Origin: Rhodococcus_F sp040656415
GTDB taxonomy: Bacteria > Actinomycetota > Actinomycetes > Mycobacteriales > Mycobacteriaceae
Length of the DNA stretch: 64,000 bases
NCBI RefSeq assembly: GCF_040656415.1
Contig: NZ_JBFAMC010000001.1
Location: forward strand, 744,001 to 808,000
Reading direction: 5' to 3'
Shown: one piece after another, positions 7,464 through 16,248 of the stretch
Layout: each line of letters opens with the position of its first letter
Position numbering within the stretch: position 1 is the first letter of the stretch
Position numbers and translations under genes: made by a program
The notes under the pieces: generated by a model
Databases searched by the model: none
What the model was told of the DNA's origin: nothing
What the model saw: the letters and a program-made list of their open reading frames with translations, nothing else

Positions 7464-8762
7464 ATGCCTTTGACCCCTGTCCTCAGCCGCTACTGGGACG
7501 ATTCCTCCTCCTGGACCCTCGACACCTACCAAGGCCACGGCGGGTACGAGGGTCTGCAGATGGCGTTGCGGATGGACCCGGACGACGTCATCTCGACCGT
7601 CAAGGACGCCGGACTACGCGGCCGTGGCGGTGCCGGATTTCCGACCGGCATGAAGTGGTCATTCATCCCACAGGGCGATGACAAACCGCACTACCTGGTG
7701 GTGAACGCCGACGAGTCCGAGCCGGGCACATGCAAGGACATTCCACTGATGCTGGCCACGCCTCACACTCTCGTGGAAGGCATCATCATCGCGGCATACG
7801 CCATCCGCGCCGGGCATGCGTTCATCTACGTGCGCGGCGAGGTCGTACCGGTGCTGCGGCGGTTGCAGGCCGCGGTTGCCGAGGCCTATTCCGCCGGCTA
7901 TCTCGGCAAAAACATCCTGGGCACCGGATACGACCTCGAGTTGGTGGTTCACGCCGGAGCGGGAGCCTACATTTGCGGCGAGGAGACAGCGCTGCTCGAC
8001 TCACTGGAGGGGCGCCGCGGCCAGCCGCGGCTGAGGCCACCGTTCCCCGCGGTCGCCGGACTGTATGCGTCACCGACTGTCGTCAACAACGTCGAGTCGA
8101 TCGCCAGCGTGCCATCGATCATCGTGAACGGCGTCGAATGGTTCCGGTCCATGGGTAGTGAAAAGTCGCCCGGCTTCACGCTTTACTCCCTGTCCGGGCA
8201 CGTCACTCGCCCAGGACAATACGAGGCGCCGCTCGGGGTCACACTGCGTGAGTTGCTCGAGTACGCAGGCGGTGTCCGGGCAGGGCACCGACTGAAGTTC
8301 TGGACTCCAGGTGGCTCGTCGACCCCGATATTCACCGATGCGCATCTCGATGTCGCACTCGATTACGAAGGCGTCGCTGCGGCCGGATCGATGCTGGGCA
8401 CCAAGGCATTGCAGATCTTCGACGAAACGACGTGCGTGGTCCGTGCGGTGCTGCGCTGGACCGAGTTCTACGCACACGAGTCCTGTGGCAAGTGCACGCC
8501 GTGCAGGGAAGGCACCTACTGGCTGGTGCAGATCCTGGGGCGTCTGGAGCGAGGAGAAGGCACCGAGGAGGATCTGCAGAAGCTGCTCGATATCTCGGAC
8601 AACATTCTCGGCAAGGCGTTCTGTGCGCTCGGTGACGGTGCGGCCAGCCCGATCATGTCCTCCATCAAGTACTTCCGCGACGAATACCTCGCACATTTCG
8701 AGCAGGGCGGCTGCCCGTTCGATCCGCATCAGTCCACCCTCATGGCGGGGGTACACGCGTGA
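7464..8762 (+). CDS. nuoF: NADH-quinone oxidoreductase subunit F (NADH- and FMN-binding)
   Basis: A 432-residue 51-kDa-type subunit that binds NADH, FMN and cluster N3. The NADH-binding glycine-rich stretch GLRGRGGAGFPTG is at about residue 50. The FMN region NADESEPGTCKD follows, and CGEETALLDSLEG is near 172. The N3 cluster motif SCGKCTPCREG is near residue 345 with a later Cys in AFCALGDG. The start is one base after the nuoE stop. Its own stop overlaps the nuoG start by 4 bp. Confidence 0.97.
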   Translation: MPLTPVLSRYWDDSSSWTLDTYQGHGGYEGLQMALRMDPDDVISTVKDAGLRGRGGAGFPTGMKWSFIPQGDDKPHYLVVNADESEPGTCKDIPLMLATPHTLVEGIIIAAYAIRAGHAFIYVRGEVVPVLRRLQAAVAEAYSAGYLGKNILGTGYDLELVVHAGAGAYICGEETALLDSLEGRRGQPRLRPPFPAVAGLYASPTVVNNVESIASVPSIIVNGVEWFRSMGSEKSPGFTLYSLSGHVTRPGQYEAPLGVTLRELLEYAGGVRAGHRLKFWTPGGSSTPIFTDAHLDVALDYEGVAAAGSMLGTKALQIFDETTCVVRAVLRWTEFYAHESCGKCTPCREGTYWLVQILGRLERGEGTEEDLQKLLDISDNILGKAFCALGDGAASPIMSSIKYFRDEYLAHFEQGGCPFDPHQSTLMAGVHA

Positions 8763-11188
8763 AAGCCGAGGCGCCCGTGAGTGAAGAAATCAATATCACC
8801 ATCGATGGTATCGAGGTCAGTGTTCCCAAGGGCACGTTGGTGATTCGCGCGGCCGAGTTGATCGGAATTCAGATCCCGCGGTTCTGCGATCACCCGTTGC
8901 TCGATCCTGTCGGAGCCTGCCGGCAGTGTCTGGTCGAGGTCGAGGGCCAGCGAAAACCACTCGCTTCCTGTACCACGACCGTCACCGAGGGCATGGTCGT
9001 ACACACCCAGCTCACCTCGCCTGTCGCCGACAAGGCGCAGAAGGGCGTGATGGAGCTGCTGCTGATCAACCATCCGCTGGACTGCCCCGTATGCGACAAG
9101 GGCGGCGAGTGCCCCTTGCAGAACCAGGCAATGTCCAATGGCCGGGCCGACTCGCGGTTCGGCGGGGTCAAGCGCACGTTTCCCAAGCCGATCCCGCTCT
9201 CCTCGCAGGTGCTCCTGGACCGCGAGCGGTGCGTTCTCTGCGCCCGTTGTACCCGATTCTCCGAGCAGATTGCGGGCGACCCCTTCATCGACCTTCAGGA
9301 GCGTGGAGCTCTCCAGCAGGTCGGCATCTATACCAAGGAACCGTTCGAGTCGTACTTCTCCGGCAACACCGTGCAGATCTGCCCGGTGGGTGCGCTGACG
9401 GGAACCGCATACCGATTCCGTGCACGCCCGTTCGATCTGGTCTCGAGCCCCAGCGTCTGCGAGCACTGCGCGAGTGGATGCGCTCAGCGTACCGACCACC
9501 GCCGGGGCAAGGTATTGCGCCGTCTGGCAGGTGACGACCCCCAGGTCAACGAGGAATGGAACTGCGACAAGGGGCGGTGGGCATTCGCCTACGCAACCGA
9601 GCGTGACCGCATCACCTCTCCGTTGATCCGCGGCGAAGACGGCACCTTGTCGCCCGCATCCTGGTCCGAGGCATTGGCTGCCGCCGCGCAGGGCCTGACT
9701 GCAGCCAGGGGTAGCGCTGGGGTCGTCGTCGGCGGTCGGTCGACGTGGGAGGACGCCTACGCCTATGCCAAGTTCGCGCGAATCGTACTCGGTACCAACG
9801 ATATCGACTTCCGGGTCCGTTCCCATTCCGGCGAGGAGGCCGAGTTTCTTGCCTCGAGGGTGGCTGGGCAGCGACTCGCCGTCACCTACCAAGATCTCGA
9901 GAGTGCACCGATCGTCCTGCTCGCCGCGTTCGAGCCAGAGGAGGAGTCACCGATCGTCTTCCTCCGACTGCGGAAGTCCGCTCGGCGAAGGTCGCTACCG
10001 GTGTACTCGATCGCCCCCTACGCTTCCCGTGGCTTGGAGAAGATGTCGGGCAGACTGCTGAAGGCGATGCCGGGTGCAGAACCCGGGATCCTCGACGCGA
10101 TCCGTATCGGCGACGCGGACCCAGGCGTCACCGAACTGTTGCGGCAACCGGGTGCGGTGATCATGGTCGGTGAGCGACTCGCCACCGTCCCAGGAGCGCT
10201 TTCCGCAGCAGTTCGATTGGCCGACGACACCGGTGCTCGGCTGGCCTGGGTACCGCGTCGGGCGGGTGAACGGGGCGCGCTCGAAGCTGGTGCCCTACCG
10301 AACCTTCTGCCCGGTGGCCGACCCGTCGACGATCCCGAGGCGAGGCGACAGGTCGCGGCAGTCTGGAACGGCGTGGACCTGCCGGACGCAGCCGGCCGGG
10401 ATGTCGAGGGCATCCTGGAGGCGGCGGAGGCGCAGGCTCTCGGAGCGCTGGTGTTCGGTGGCGTCGAGCTCGACGATCTCCCCGATCCGCAGGCAGCGTT
10501 GACTGCAGTCGAGGCGGCCGGATTCGTCGTGAGTCTGGAGTTGCGGCACAGCGCTATCACCGATCGCGCGGACGTCGTCTTCCCCGTGGCACCGGTGACG
10601 GAGAAGCCGGGAACCTTCCTCGACTGGGAGGGGCGCACGCGCGAATTCGACACCGCCCTCCGCGACACCGGTGCGATGCCGGACCAGCGGGTGCTCCACG
10701 CGATCGCCGGTGAGATGGGGATGTCTCTTGGCCTTGCGGACGCCGCGAGCGCACGGCGCGAACTCGCCGAACTCGGCGCCTGGGACGGCGACTTCTCGGC
10801 TCCGCCGCGCCACCCCCAGAGGCCGCAGCGGATACCCGGCCCCGGCGAAGCGGTGCTGGCAAGTTGGCGAATGCTGCTCGACTCGGGTCGTCTCCAGGAT
10901 GGGGAGCCATATCTGGCGGGTACGGCCAGGACCCCGGTGGTACGACTGCCTGCGGCGTCGGCCTCCGAGATCGGTGCCGCTGAAGGGGATCCGGTGACCG
11001 TCACCACCGACCGGGGTGCGGTCACCTTGCCGTTGGCGATCACCGATCTGCCGGATCAAGTGGTGTGGCTGCCGTTGAACTCGCCGGGCTCAGCGGTGTA
11101 CCGGCAGTTGGCCACCACAGCGGGCAACGTCGTCGGCATCCGACGTGCGACAGACTCCGACGTCGTCGTTTCGGGAGGTTCCCAGTGA
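8759..11188 (+). CDS. nuoG: NADH-quinone oxidoreductase subunit G
   Basis: An 809-residue 75-kDa-type subunit. The N-terminal ferredoxin-like part has the [2Fe-2S] ligands (FCDHP, GACRQCLVEV, then a further Cys). Next come HPLDCPVCDKGGECPLQ and CVLCARCTRF with later CPVG, the [4Fe-4S] sites. The extra N7 cluster motif CEHCASGC followed by NCDKGRW is present; many complex I enzymes lack it. The remainder is a molybdopterin-oxidoreductase-like domain that has lost cofactor function in this family. GTG 8759 overlaps the nuoF stop. The length is close to mycobacterial NuoG. Confidence 0.96.
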   Translation: MKAEAPVSEEINITIDGIEVSVPKGTLVIRAAELIGIQIPRFCDHPLLDPVGACRQCLVEVEGQRKPLASCTTTVTEGMVVHTQLTSPVADKAQKGVMELLLINHPLDCPVCDKGGECPLQNQAMSNGRADSRFGGVKRTFPKPIPLSSQVLLDRERCVLCARCTRFSEQIAGDPFIDLQERGALQQVGIYTKEPFESYFSGNTVQICPVGALTGTAYRFRARPFDLVSSPSVCEHCASGCAQRTDHRRGKVLRRLAGDDPQVNEEWNCDKGRWAFAYATERDRITSPLIRGEDGTLSPASWSEALAAAAQGLTAARGSAGVVVGGRSTWEDAYAYAKFARIVLGTNDIDFRVRSHSGEEAEFLASRVAGQRLAVTYQDLESAPIVLLAAFEPEEESPIVFLRLRKSARRRSLPVYSIAPYASRGLEKMSGRLLKAMPGAEPGILDAIRIGDADPGVTELLRQPGAVIMVGERLATVPGALSAAVRLADDTGARLAWVPRRAGERGALEAGALPNLLPGGRPVDDPEARRQVAAVWNGVDLPDAAGRDVEGILEAAEAQALGALVFGGVELDDLPDPQAALTAVEAAGFVVSLELRHSAITDRADVVFPVAPVTEKPGTFLDWEGRTREFDTALRDTGAMPDQRVLHAIAGEMGMSLGLADAASARRELAELGAWDGDFSAPPRHPQRPQRIPGPGEAVLASWRMLLDSGRLQDGEPYLAGTARTPVVRLPAASASEIGAAEGDPVTVTTDRGAVTLPLAITDLPDQVVWLPLNSPGSAVYRQLATTAGNVVGIRRATDSDVVVSGGSQ

Positions 11189-12543
11189 CCGCCGACGCCG
11201 TATATCCAGACCCGACGCTGTTCGGCCACGACCCGTGGTGGCTGATACTCGGCAAGGCCGTGGCCATCTTCGCCTTTCTCATACTGACCCCTCTGGTGAC
11301 GATTCTGGCCGAGCGCAAGATCATGGCCTGGATGCAGATGCGCGTCGGTCCGAATCGTGTGGGACCGCGGGGTATGCTCCAGAGTCTCGCAGACGGCATC
11401 AAGCTCGCGCTGAAGGAAGGCATCGTCCCGAAGGGCGTGGACAGGCCGATCTATCTGCTGGCCCCGATAATCGCGACGGTTCCCGCGTTCATGGCCTTCG
11501 CTGTGATCCCCTTCGGTCCGGAAGTTTCGATTTTCGGTCACCGCACCGCGCTTCAGCTAACCGACCTGCCGGTGGCCGTCCTCTACGTTCTCGCGGCAAC
11601 CTCGATCGGCGTCTATGGAATCGTCCTTGCCGGCTGGGCTTCCGGTTCCACCTACCCGTTGCTGGGCGGTCTGCGCTCGACGGCGCAGGTGATCTCGTAC
11701 GAAATCGCGATGGCCTTGACGTTCGCGGCGGTCTTCCTCGACGCGGGGACCATGTCTACTTCGGGCATCGTCGCGGCTCAGGAGCGCACCTGGTACGTGT
11801 TTCTGCTGCTGCCGTCGTTCCTCATATATGCCATCTCGATGGTCGGAGAGACCAACCGGGCCCCGTTCGACCTCCCCGAGGCGGAGGGCGAACTCGTCGG
11901 TGGATTCCACACCGAGTACTCCTCATTGAGCTTCGCGATGTTCATGCTCGCTGAGTACGTGAACATGGTGACGGTGTCTGCGTTGGCGACCACGCTGTTC
12001 TTCGGCGGTTGGCGTGCCCCGTTCCCGATCGACCTGTGGGCAGGAGCGAACTCGGGTTGGTGGCCGGTGTTGTGGTTCACGCTGAAGGTGTGGATTTTCC
12101 TGTTCGTGTTCGTCTGGTTGCGCGCCACCCTGCCGAGGCTGCGATACGACCAATTCATGGGGCTCGGGTGGAAGATCCTCATACCGTTCTCGCTGGCGTG
12201 GGTCATGATCGTCGCGACGGTTCGCGCGTTCCGCAACGAGGGCTACGAAGTTTCCTCGATCGCTCTCGTCGTCTCGGGTGCGATCGTCGCCCTGATAGTG
12301 CTGGCCGTGCTGTGGAGGCGTCTGCGGCCGAGGGCTCCCGAGCGCGAGGAACCTGTCGAGCCGCAGCCTCGCTCCGAAGCCTCGGCGGAAACTTTGGAGC
12401 CGTTTGATCCCATGGCCGGAGGCTTCCCGGTTCCACCGATGCCGGGTCAGACGTTGCCGGCGTTCCACCGCACGTCCGTTTCAGTTACCGCCACAGGCGG
12501 CCCGCGCTCCATCGGATCGACCCGGGAGGACGGCAATGCGTAA
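11185..12543 (+). CDS. nuoH: NADH-quinone oxidoreductase subunit H
   Basis: A 452-residue membrane subunit that contacts the quinone chamber. It has about eight hydrophobic helices. The conserved loop QMRVGPNRVGPRGMLQSLAD begins near residue 51, and ETNRAPFDLPEAEGELVGGF is at about residue 222. GTG 11185 overlaps the nuoG stop, giving a normal N-terminus. The last 70 or so residues form a Pro/Glu-rich hydrophilic tail beyond the usual end of NuoH; actinobacterial NuoH often has such a tail. Confidence 0.96.
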   Translation: MTADAVYPDPTLFGHDPWWLILGKAVAIFAFLILTPLVTILAERKIMAWMQMRVGPNRVGPRGMLQSLADGIKLALKEGIVPKGVDRPIYLLAPIIATVPAFMAFAVIPFGPEVSIFGHRTALQLTDLPVAVLYVLAATSIGVYGIVLAGWASGSTYPLLGGLRSTAQVISYEIAMALTFAAVFLDAGTMSTSGIVAAQERTWYVFLLLPSFLIYAISMVGETNRAPFDLPEAEGELVGGFHTEYSSLSFAMFMLAEYVNMVTVSALATTLFFGGWRAPFPIDLWAGANSGWWPVLWFTLKVWIFLFVFVWLRATLPRLRYDQFMGLGWKILIPFSLAWVMIVATVRAFRNEGYEVSSIALVVSGAIVALIVLAVLWRRLRPRAPEREEPVEPQPRSEASAETLEPFDPMAGGFPVPPMPGQTLPAFHRTSVSVTATGGPRSIGSTREDGNA

Positions 12544-13123
12544 ATTCCTCGGTCCCATAGCAGGTTTCGGTGTGACCTTCTCGACGATGTTCAAGAAGCC
12601 CAACACCGAGTTCTATCCCGAAGAGAAGACGCCGACCGCGGAGCGATATCACGGCAGGCACCAGCTCAACCGCTACGCGGACGGGTTGGAGAAGTGCATC
12701 GGGTGCGAGTTGTGCGCTTGGGCGTGCCCGGCCGATGCCATCTACGTGGAGGGCGCGGACAACACCGATGAAGAACGCTACTCACCGGGGGAGCGTTACG
12801 GCCGTGTCTACCAGATCAACTATCTGCGCTGTATCGGGTGCGGTCTGTGCATCGAGGCGTGCCCGACGCGGGCGTTGACGATGACCAACGAATACGAGAT
12901 GGCCGATGACAACCGGACGGACCTGATCTACGAGAAGGACCGACTGTTGGCGCCACTCGAACCCGGCATGGTTGCTGCGCCACACCCGATGTCGCCGGGA
13001 GCCACAGCCGAGGACTACTACCGCGGCACGGTCACTGCTGGAGCGGAGCAGGCAGCGAACTCCAAAGGTGATTCGTCGCAGAACGACTCCGTAGACGAAT
13101 CGACAACGGGGGACGTGCGGTGA
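12536..13123 (+). CDS. nuoI: NADH-quinone oxidoreductase subunit I
   Basis: A 195-residue 23-kDa-type ferredoxin subunit with two [4Fe-4S] clusters (N6a and N6b). The two motifs are CIGCELCAWACPADAI near residue 56 and CIGCGLCIEACPTRAL near residue 101. ATG 12536 lies inside the end of nuoH, with GGGAGGA (12523-12529) as ribosome-binding site. The start gives the normal N-terminus MRKFLGPIAGFG. Family assignment is certain. Confidence 0.96.
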   Translation: MRKFLGPIAGFGVTFSTMFKKPNTEFYPEEKTPTAERYHGRHQLNRYADGLEKCIGCELCAWACPADAIYVEGADNTDEERYSPGERYGRVYQINYLRCIGCGLCIEACPTRALTMTNEYEMADDNRTDLIYEKDRLLAPLEPGMVAAPHPMSPGATAEDYYRGTVTAGAEQAANSKGDSSQNDSVDESTTGDVR

Positions 13124-13142
13124 ATCCGGAAGGAGAGGCGAC

Positions 13143-13958
13143 GTGGTGAACGCAATGACGTCCACGGTCGAGCTGGTTGCGGAGCCCTTCAGCGCGACCT
13201 CGACGGGGGAAGGGGTGCAATTCTGGATCCTCGGAACCATTGCCGTTATCGGCGCCCTCGGGGTGGTGAGCGCGACCAAGGCCGTCTACTCGGCAATCTT
13301 TCTGGCTACGACCATGATCATCATGGCGGTCTTCTACATCGCACAGGGCGCGCTCTTCCTCGGTGTCGTGCAGGTCGTGGTCTATACCGGCGCGGTCATG
13401 ATGCTGTTTCTGTTCGTGCTCATGCTCATCGGAGTCGACTCCTCGGAATCGCTGGTGGAGAACCTGCGTGGTCAGCGGCTGGCGGCAATCGTGGCGGGTC
13501 TGGGATTCGGAATTCTCCTGATCGGTGGTCTCGGTAGAGCTTCGATGTCCGCGTTCGTCGGACTCGACCAAGCCAATGCAGGGGGCAACGTCGAGGGTCT
13601 GGCCGAACTCATTTTCGTCCGGTACGTCTGGGCCTTCGAACTCACTGGCGCGTTGCTGATCACGGCGACCATTGGTGCGATGGTGCTTGCGCACCGCGAA
13701 CGCTTCGAGCGGCGAAAGGGTCAGCGGGAACTATCACAGGACCGGATCCGCGAGGGTGGTCGAGCCACGCCGCTGCCCAGTCCCGGCGTCTACGCACGGC
13801 ACAACGCCGTCGACATACCGGCGTTGTTGCCGGACGGGTCGTTCTCCGAACTCTCGGTCAGTGGATCTCTGGAGCCGCGCGAGAGCATGCCGCCCCGGGC
13901 ACTCGGTACTTCGGACACATCCGAACCCGATGCTTCCGCTGAGGAGGGGCCACGATGA
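13143..13958 (+). CDS. nuoJ: NADH-quinone oxidoreductase subunit J
   Basis: A 271-residue membrane subunit (ND6-type) with five predicted helices in residues 20-190. VYTGAVMMLFLFVLMLIG is the conserved third helix with the pi-bulge region of NuoJ. A hydrophilic tail of about 80 residues follows, longer than in enteric NuoJ. The start is GTG 13143, with GGAAGGAGAGG at 13128-13138 as ribosome-binding site; an ATG at 13155 is an alternative. The stop overlaps nuoK by 4 bp. Confidence 0.94.
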   Translation: MVNAMTSTVELVAEPFSATSTGEGVQFWILGTIAVIGALGVVSATKAVYSAIFLATTMIIMAVFYIAQGALFLGVVQVVVYTGAVMMLFLFVLMLIGVDSSESLVENLRGQRLAAIVAGLGFGILLIGGLGRASMSAFVGLDQANAGGNVEGLAELIFVRYVWAFELTGALLITATIGAMVLAHRERFERRKGQRELSQDRIREGGRATPLPSPGVYARHNAVDIPALLPDGSFSELSVSGSLEPRESMPPRALGTSDTSEPDASAEEGPR

Positions 13959-14254
13959 ACCCCGAGAACTACCTGTACCTCGCGGCATTGCTGTTCACGA
14001 TCGGTGCCGCCGGGGTCCTGATGCGGCGCAACGCCATCATCGTGTTCATGTGCATCGAATTGATGCTCAACGCCTCGAATTTGGCGTTCGTGACGTTTGC
14101 CCGAATGCACGGAAACCTCGACGGGCAGGTGTTCGCCTTCTTCACCATGGTCGTGGCGGCCGCCGAGGTCGTCGTCGGCCTGGCGATCATCATGACCATC
14201 TTCCGTTCCCGCCGCTCGGCTTCCGTCGACGACGCCAACCTCCTCAAGAACTGA
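13955..14254 (+). CDS. nuoK: NADH-quinone oxidoreductase subunit K
   Basis: A 99-residue membrane subunit (ND4L-type) with three transmembrane helices. The conserved membrane glutamates are in MCIELMLN (helix 2) and AAEVVVGLAI (helix 3), which form part of the proton pathway. The start overlaps the nuoJ stop in an ATGA arrangement. A gap of 71 bp follows before nuoL, the second-longest internal gap in the operon. Confidence 0.96.
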   Translation: MNPENYLYLAALLFTIGAAGVLMRRNAIIVFMCIELMLNASNLAFVTFARMHGNLDGQVFAFFTMVVAAAEVVVGLAIIMTIFRSRRSASVDDANLLKN

Positions 14255-14325
14255 CGGGTTCAGATGACACACATCGACGAGAAGGTGACCTTGCCTGACA
14301 ACTACGCCCCGATCGGTGGTAGGGC

Positions 14326-16248
14326 ATGAACGAGACGCTCGCGTCGACTGTATGGCTCCTACCGGCCCTTCCTCTCCTCGGCGCCGCCGTGCTGCTGTTG
14401 GCGGGACGGCGCAGTGATTCCTGGGGTCATATCCTCGGGTGCACAACCGCATTGGCCTCGTTTGTGCTCGGCGCCATCCTCTTCGTCGACATGCTCGGCC
14501 AGGATGCTGCGGAACGGGTGGTACACCAGCGACTGTTCAGTTGGGTCCCGGTCGCGGACCTGCAGGTGAACTTCGGCCTCCAACTCGACCAGCTGTCCAT
14601 GTGTTTCGTGCTGTTGATCACCGGCGTGGGCTCACTGATCCACATCTACTCGGTCGGGTACATGGCGCACGATCCGGCGCGGCGGCGGTTCTTTGCCTAC
14701 CTGAACCTGTTCCTCGGGGCGATGCTGCTGCTGGTGCTGGCGGACAACTTCCTCGGCCTGTACGTGGGCTGGGAGGGGGTGGGCCTCGCCTCGTACCTGC
14801 TCATCGGATTCTGGCAGTACAAGCCGTCTGCCGCGACCGCGGCGAAGAAGGCGTTCGTCGTCAACCGCGTCGGCGACATGGGCCTTGTCGTTGCCATGAT
14901 GATCATGTTCTCCACGTTCGGCTCGGTCGAATTCGCCGACGTCTTCACCGGAGCAGAGGGTGCCGGGGAGACGACGCTCACCGCGATCGGCCTTGCGTTA
15001 TTGCTCGCCGCCTGTGGCAAATCCGCACAGGTTCCGCTCCAGTCCTGGCTCGGCGACGCGATGGAAGGCCCCACGCCGGTGTCGGCGCTCATTCACGCCG
15101 CCACGATGGTTACGGCTGGGGTGTATCTGATCGTCCGGTCCAACCCCATTTTCGACCTGGCGCCGAATGCTCAACTCGCCGTCGTGATCGTCGGCGGTGT
15201 CACACTGCTGTTCGGTGCGATCATCGGCTGCGCCAAGGATGACATCAAGAAGGCGCTGGCAGCCTCCACGATGAGCCAGATCGGTTACATGGTGCTTGCG
15301 GCAGGCCTCGGTCCTGCCGGATACGCCTTCGCGATCATGTTGCTGCTTGCGCACGGCTTCTTCAAGGCAGGCCTGTTCCTCGGTGCAGGCTCGGTGATGC
15401 ACGGTATGAACGACGAGGTGAACATGCGTCACTACGGAGGATTGCGCACCTTCATGCCGATCACTTTCGTCACTTTCGGGTTGGGATACCTTGCCATCAT
15501 TGGTATTCCACCGTTTTCCGGCTTCTTCGCCAAGGACAAGATCATCGAAGCGGCGTTCGCCACCGAGGGGTTCGAGGGTGTGGTCCTCGGAACGGTGACG
15601 CTGCTCGGCGCGGGGATCACCGCGTTCTACATGACCAGGGTGATGCTGATGACCTTCTTCGGACGCCGACGTTGGACTCCTGACGCAAGCGAAGCGACGG
15701 AGGATGTGCACGTCGCAGACCCACACGAATCGCCGGGGGTGATGACGTTGCCGATGATCATTCTCGCGATCGGTTCGGTTGCCGCGGGCGGCCTGCTCAG
15801 TATCGGTTCCTCGCTGGAGAACTGGCTGGAACCGGTGGTCGGTGTCCATCACGGCGAGCCGGTACTTCCGGTGTGGGCGATCACGTCGATGACGCTGGTG
15901 GTGGTTCTCGTCGGTGTCGCGGTGGCCTATCGGCAGTATGCCGCTAGGCCGGTCCCCGTGACAGCCCCGGTGTCGGTCACTCCGCTCACCACGGCGGCCC
16001 GGAAGGATTTGTATGGTGACGCGTTCAACGAGGCGGCATTCATGCGACCGGGCCAAGAGTTGACGCGCACACTCGTCACCGTCGAGGACCGCGGCGTAGA
16101 CGGCGTCGTCAACGGGTTCGCCCAACTCATCGGCCGCATATCGATGTGGTCCCGGCGCTTGCAGACCGGATTCGTCAGGTCGTACGCGCTCTTCATGTTC
16201 GCAGGCGCGGTCGTCCTGATCGCGACGATGCTGGTGGCACTGCGGTGA
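14326..16248 (+). CDS. nuoL: NADH-quinone oxidoreductase subunit L (antiporter-like)
   Basis: A 640-residue, heavily hydrophobic antiporter-like subunit at the distal end of the membrane arm. Family hallmarks are VGWEGVGLASYLLIGFW near residue 150, containing the key Glu, and PLQSWLGDAMEGPTPVSALIHAATMV near 240 (quoted in part: SWLGDAMEGPTPVSALIHA). HGFFKAGLFLGAGSVMH is near 345 and includes the conserved Lys. It ends with the long lateral helix region. The stop overlaps nuoM by 4 bp. Confidence 0.96.
   Translation: MNETLASTVWLLPALPLLGAAVLLLAGRRSDSWGHILGCTTALASFVLGAILFVDMLGQDAAERVVHQRLFSWVPVADLQVNFGLQLDQLSMCFVLLITGVGSLIHIYSVGYMAHDPARRRFFAYLNLFLGAMLLLVLADNFLGLYVGWEGVGLASYLLIGFWQYKPSAATAAKKAFVVNRVGDMGLVVAMMIMFSTFGSVEFADVFTGAEGAGETTLTAIGLALLLAACGKSAQVPLQSWLGDAMEGPTPVSALIHAATMVTAGVYLIVRSNPIFDLAPNAQLAVVIVGGVTLLFGAIIGCAKDDIKKALAASTMSQIGYMVLAAGLGPAGYAFAIMLLLAHGFFKAGLFLGAGSVMHGMNDEVNMRHYGGLRTFMPITFVTFGLGYLAIIGIPPFSGFFAKDKIIEAAFATEGFEGVVLGTVTLLGAGITAFYMTRVMLMTFFGRRRWTPDASEATEDVHVADPHESPGVMTLPMIILAIGSVAAGGLLSIGSSLENWLEPVVGVHHGEPVLPVWAITSMTLVVVLVGVAVAYRQYAARPVPVTAPVSVTPLTTAARKDLYGDAFNEAAFMRPGQELTRTLVTVEDRGVDGVVNGFAQLIGRISMWSRRLQTGFVRSYALFMFAGAVVLIATMLVALR

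Noticed and set aside
6245..7465. 406-codon minus-strand frame within nuoD and nuoE
   Set aside because: Shadow of two certain complex I genes; no recognisable domain.
8729..9892. 387-codon minus-strand frame within nuoG
   Set aside because: Antisense of conserved NuoG cluster motifs; composition of a shadow frame.
14998..16125. 375-codon minus-strand frame within nuoL
   Set aside because: Antisense of a hydrophobic subunit; rich in His and Arg as expected from reversed membrane codons.
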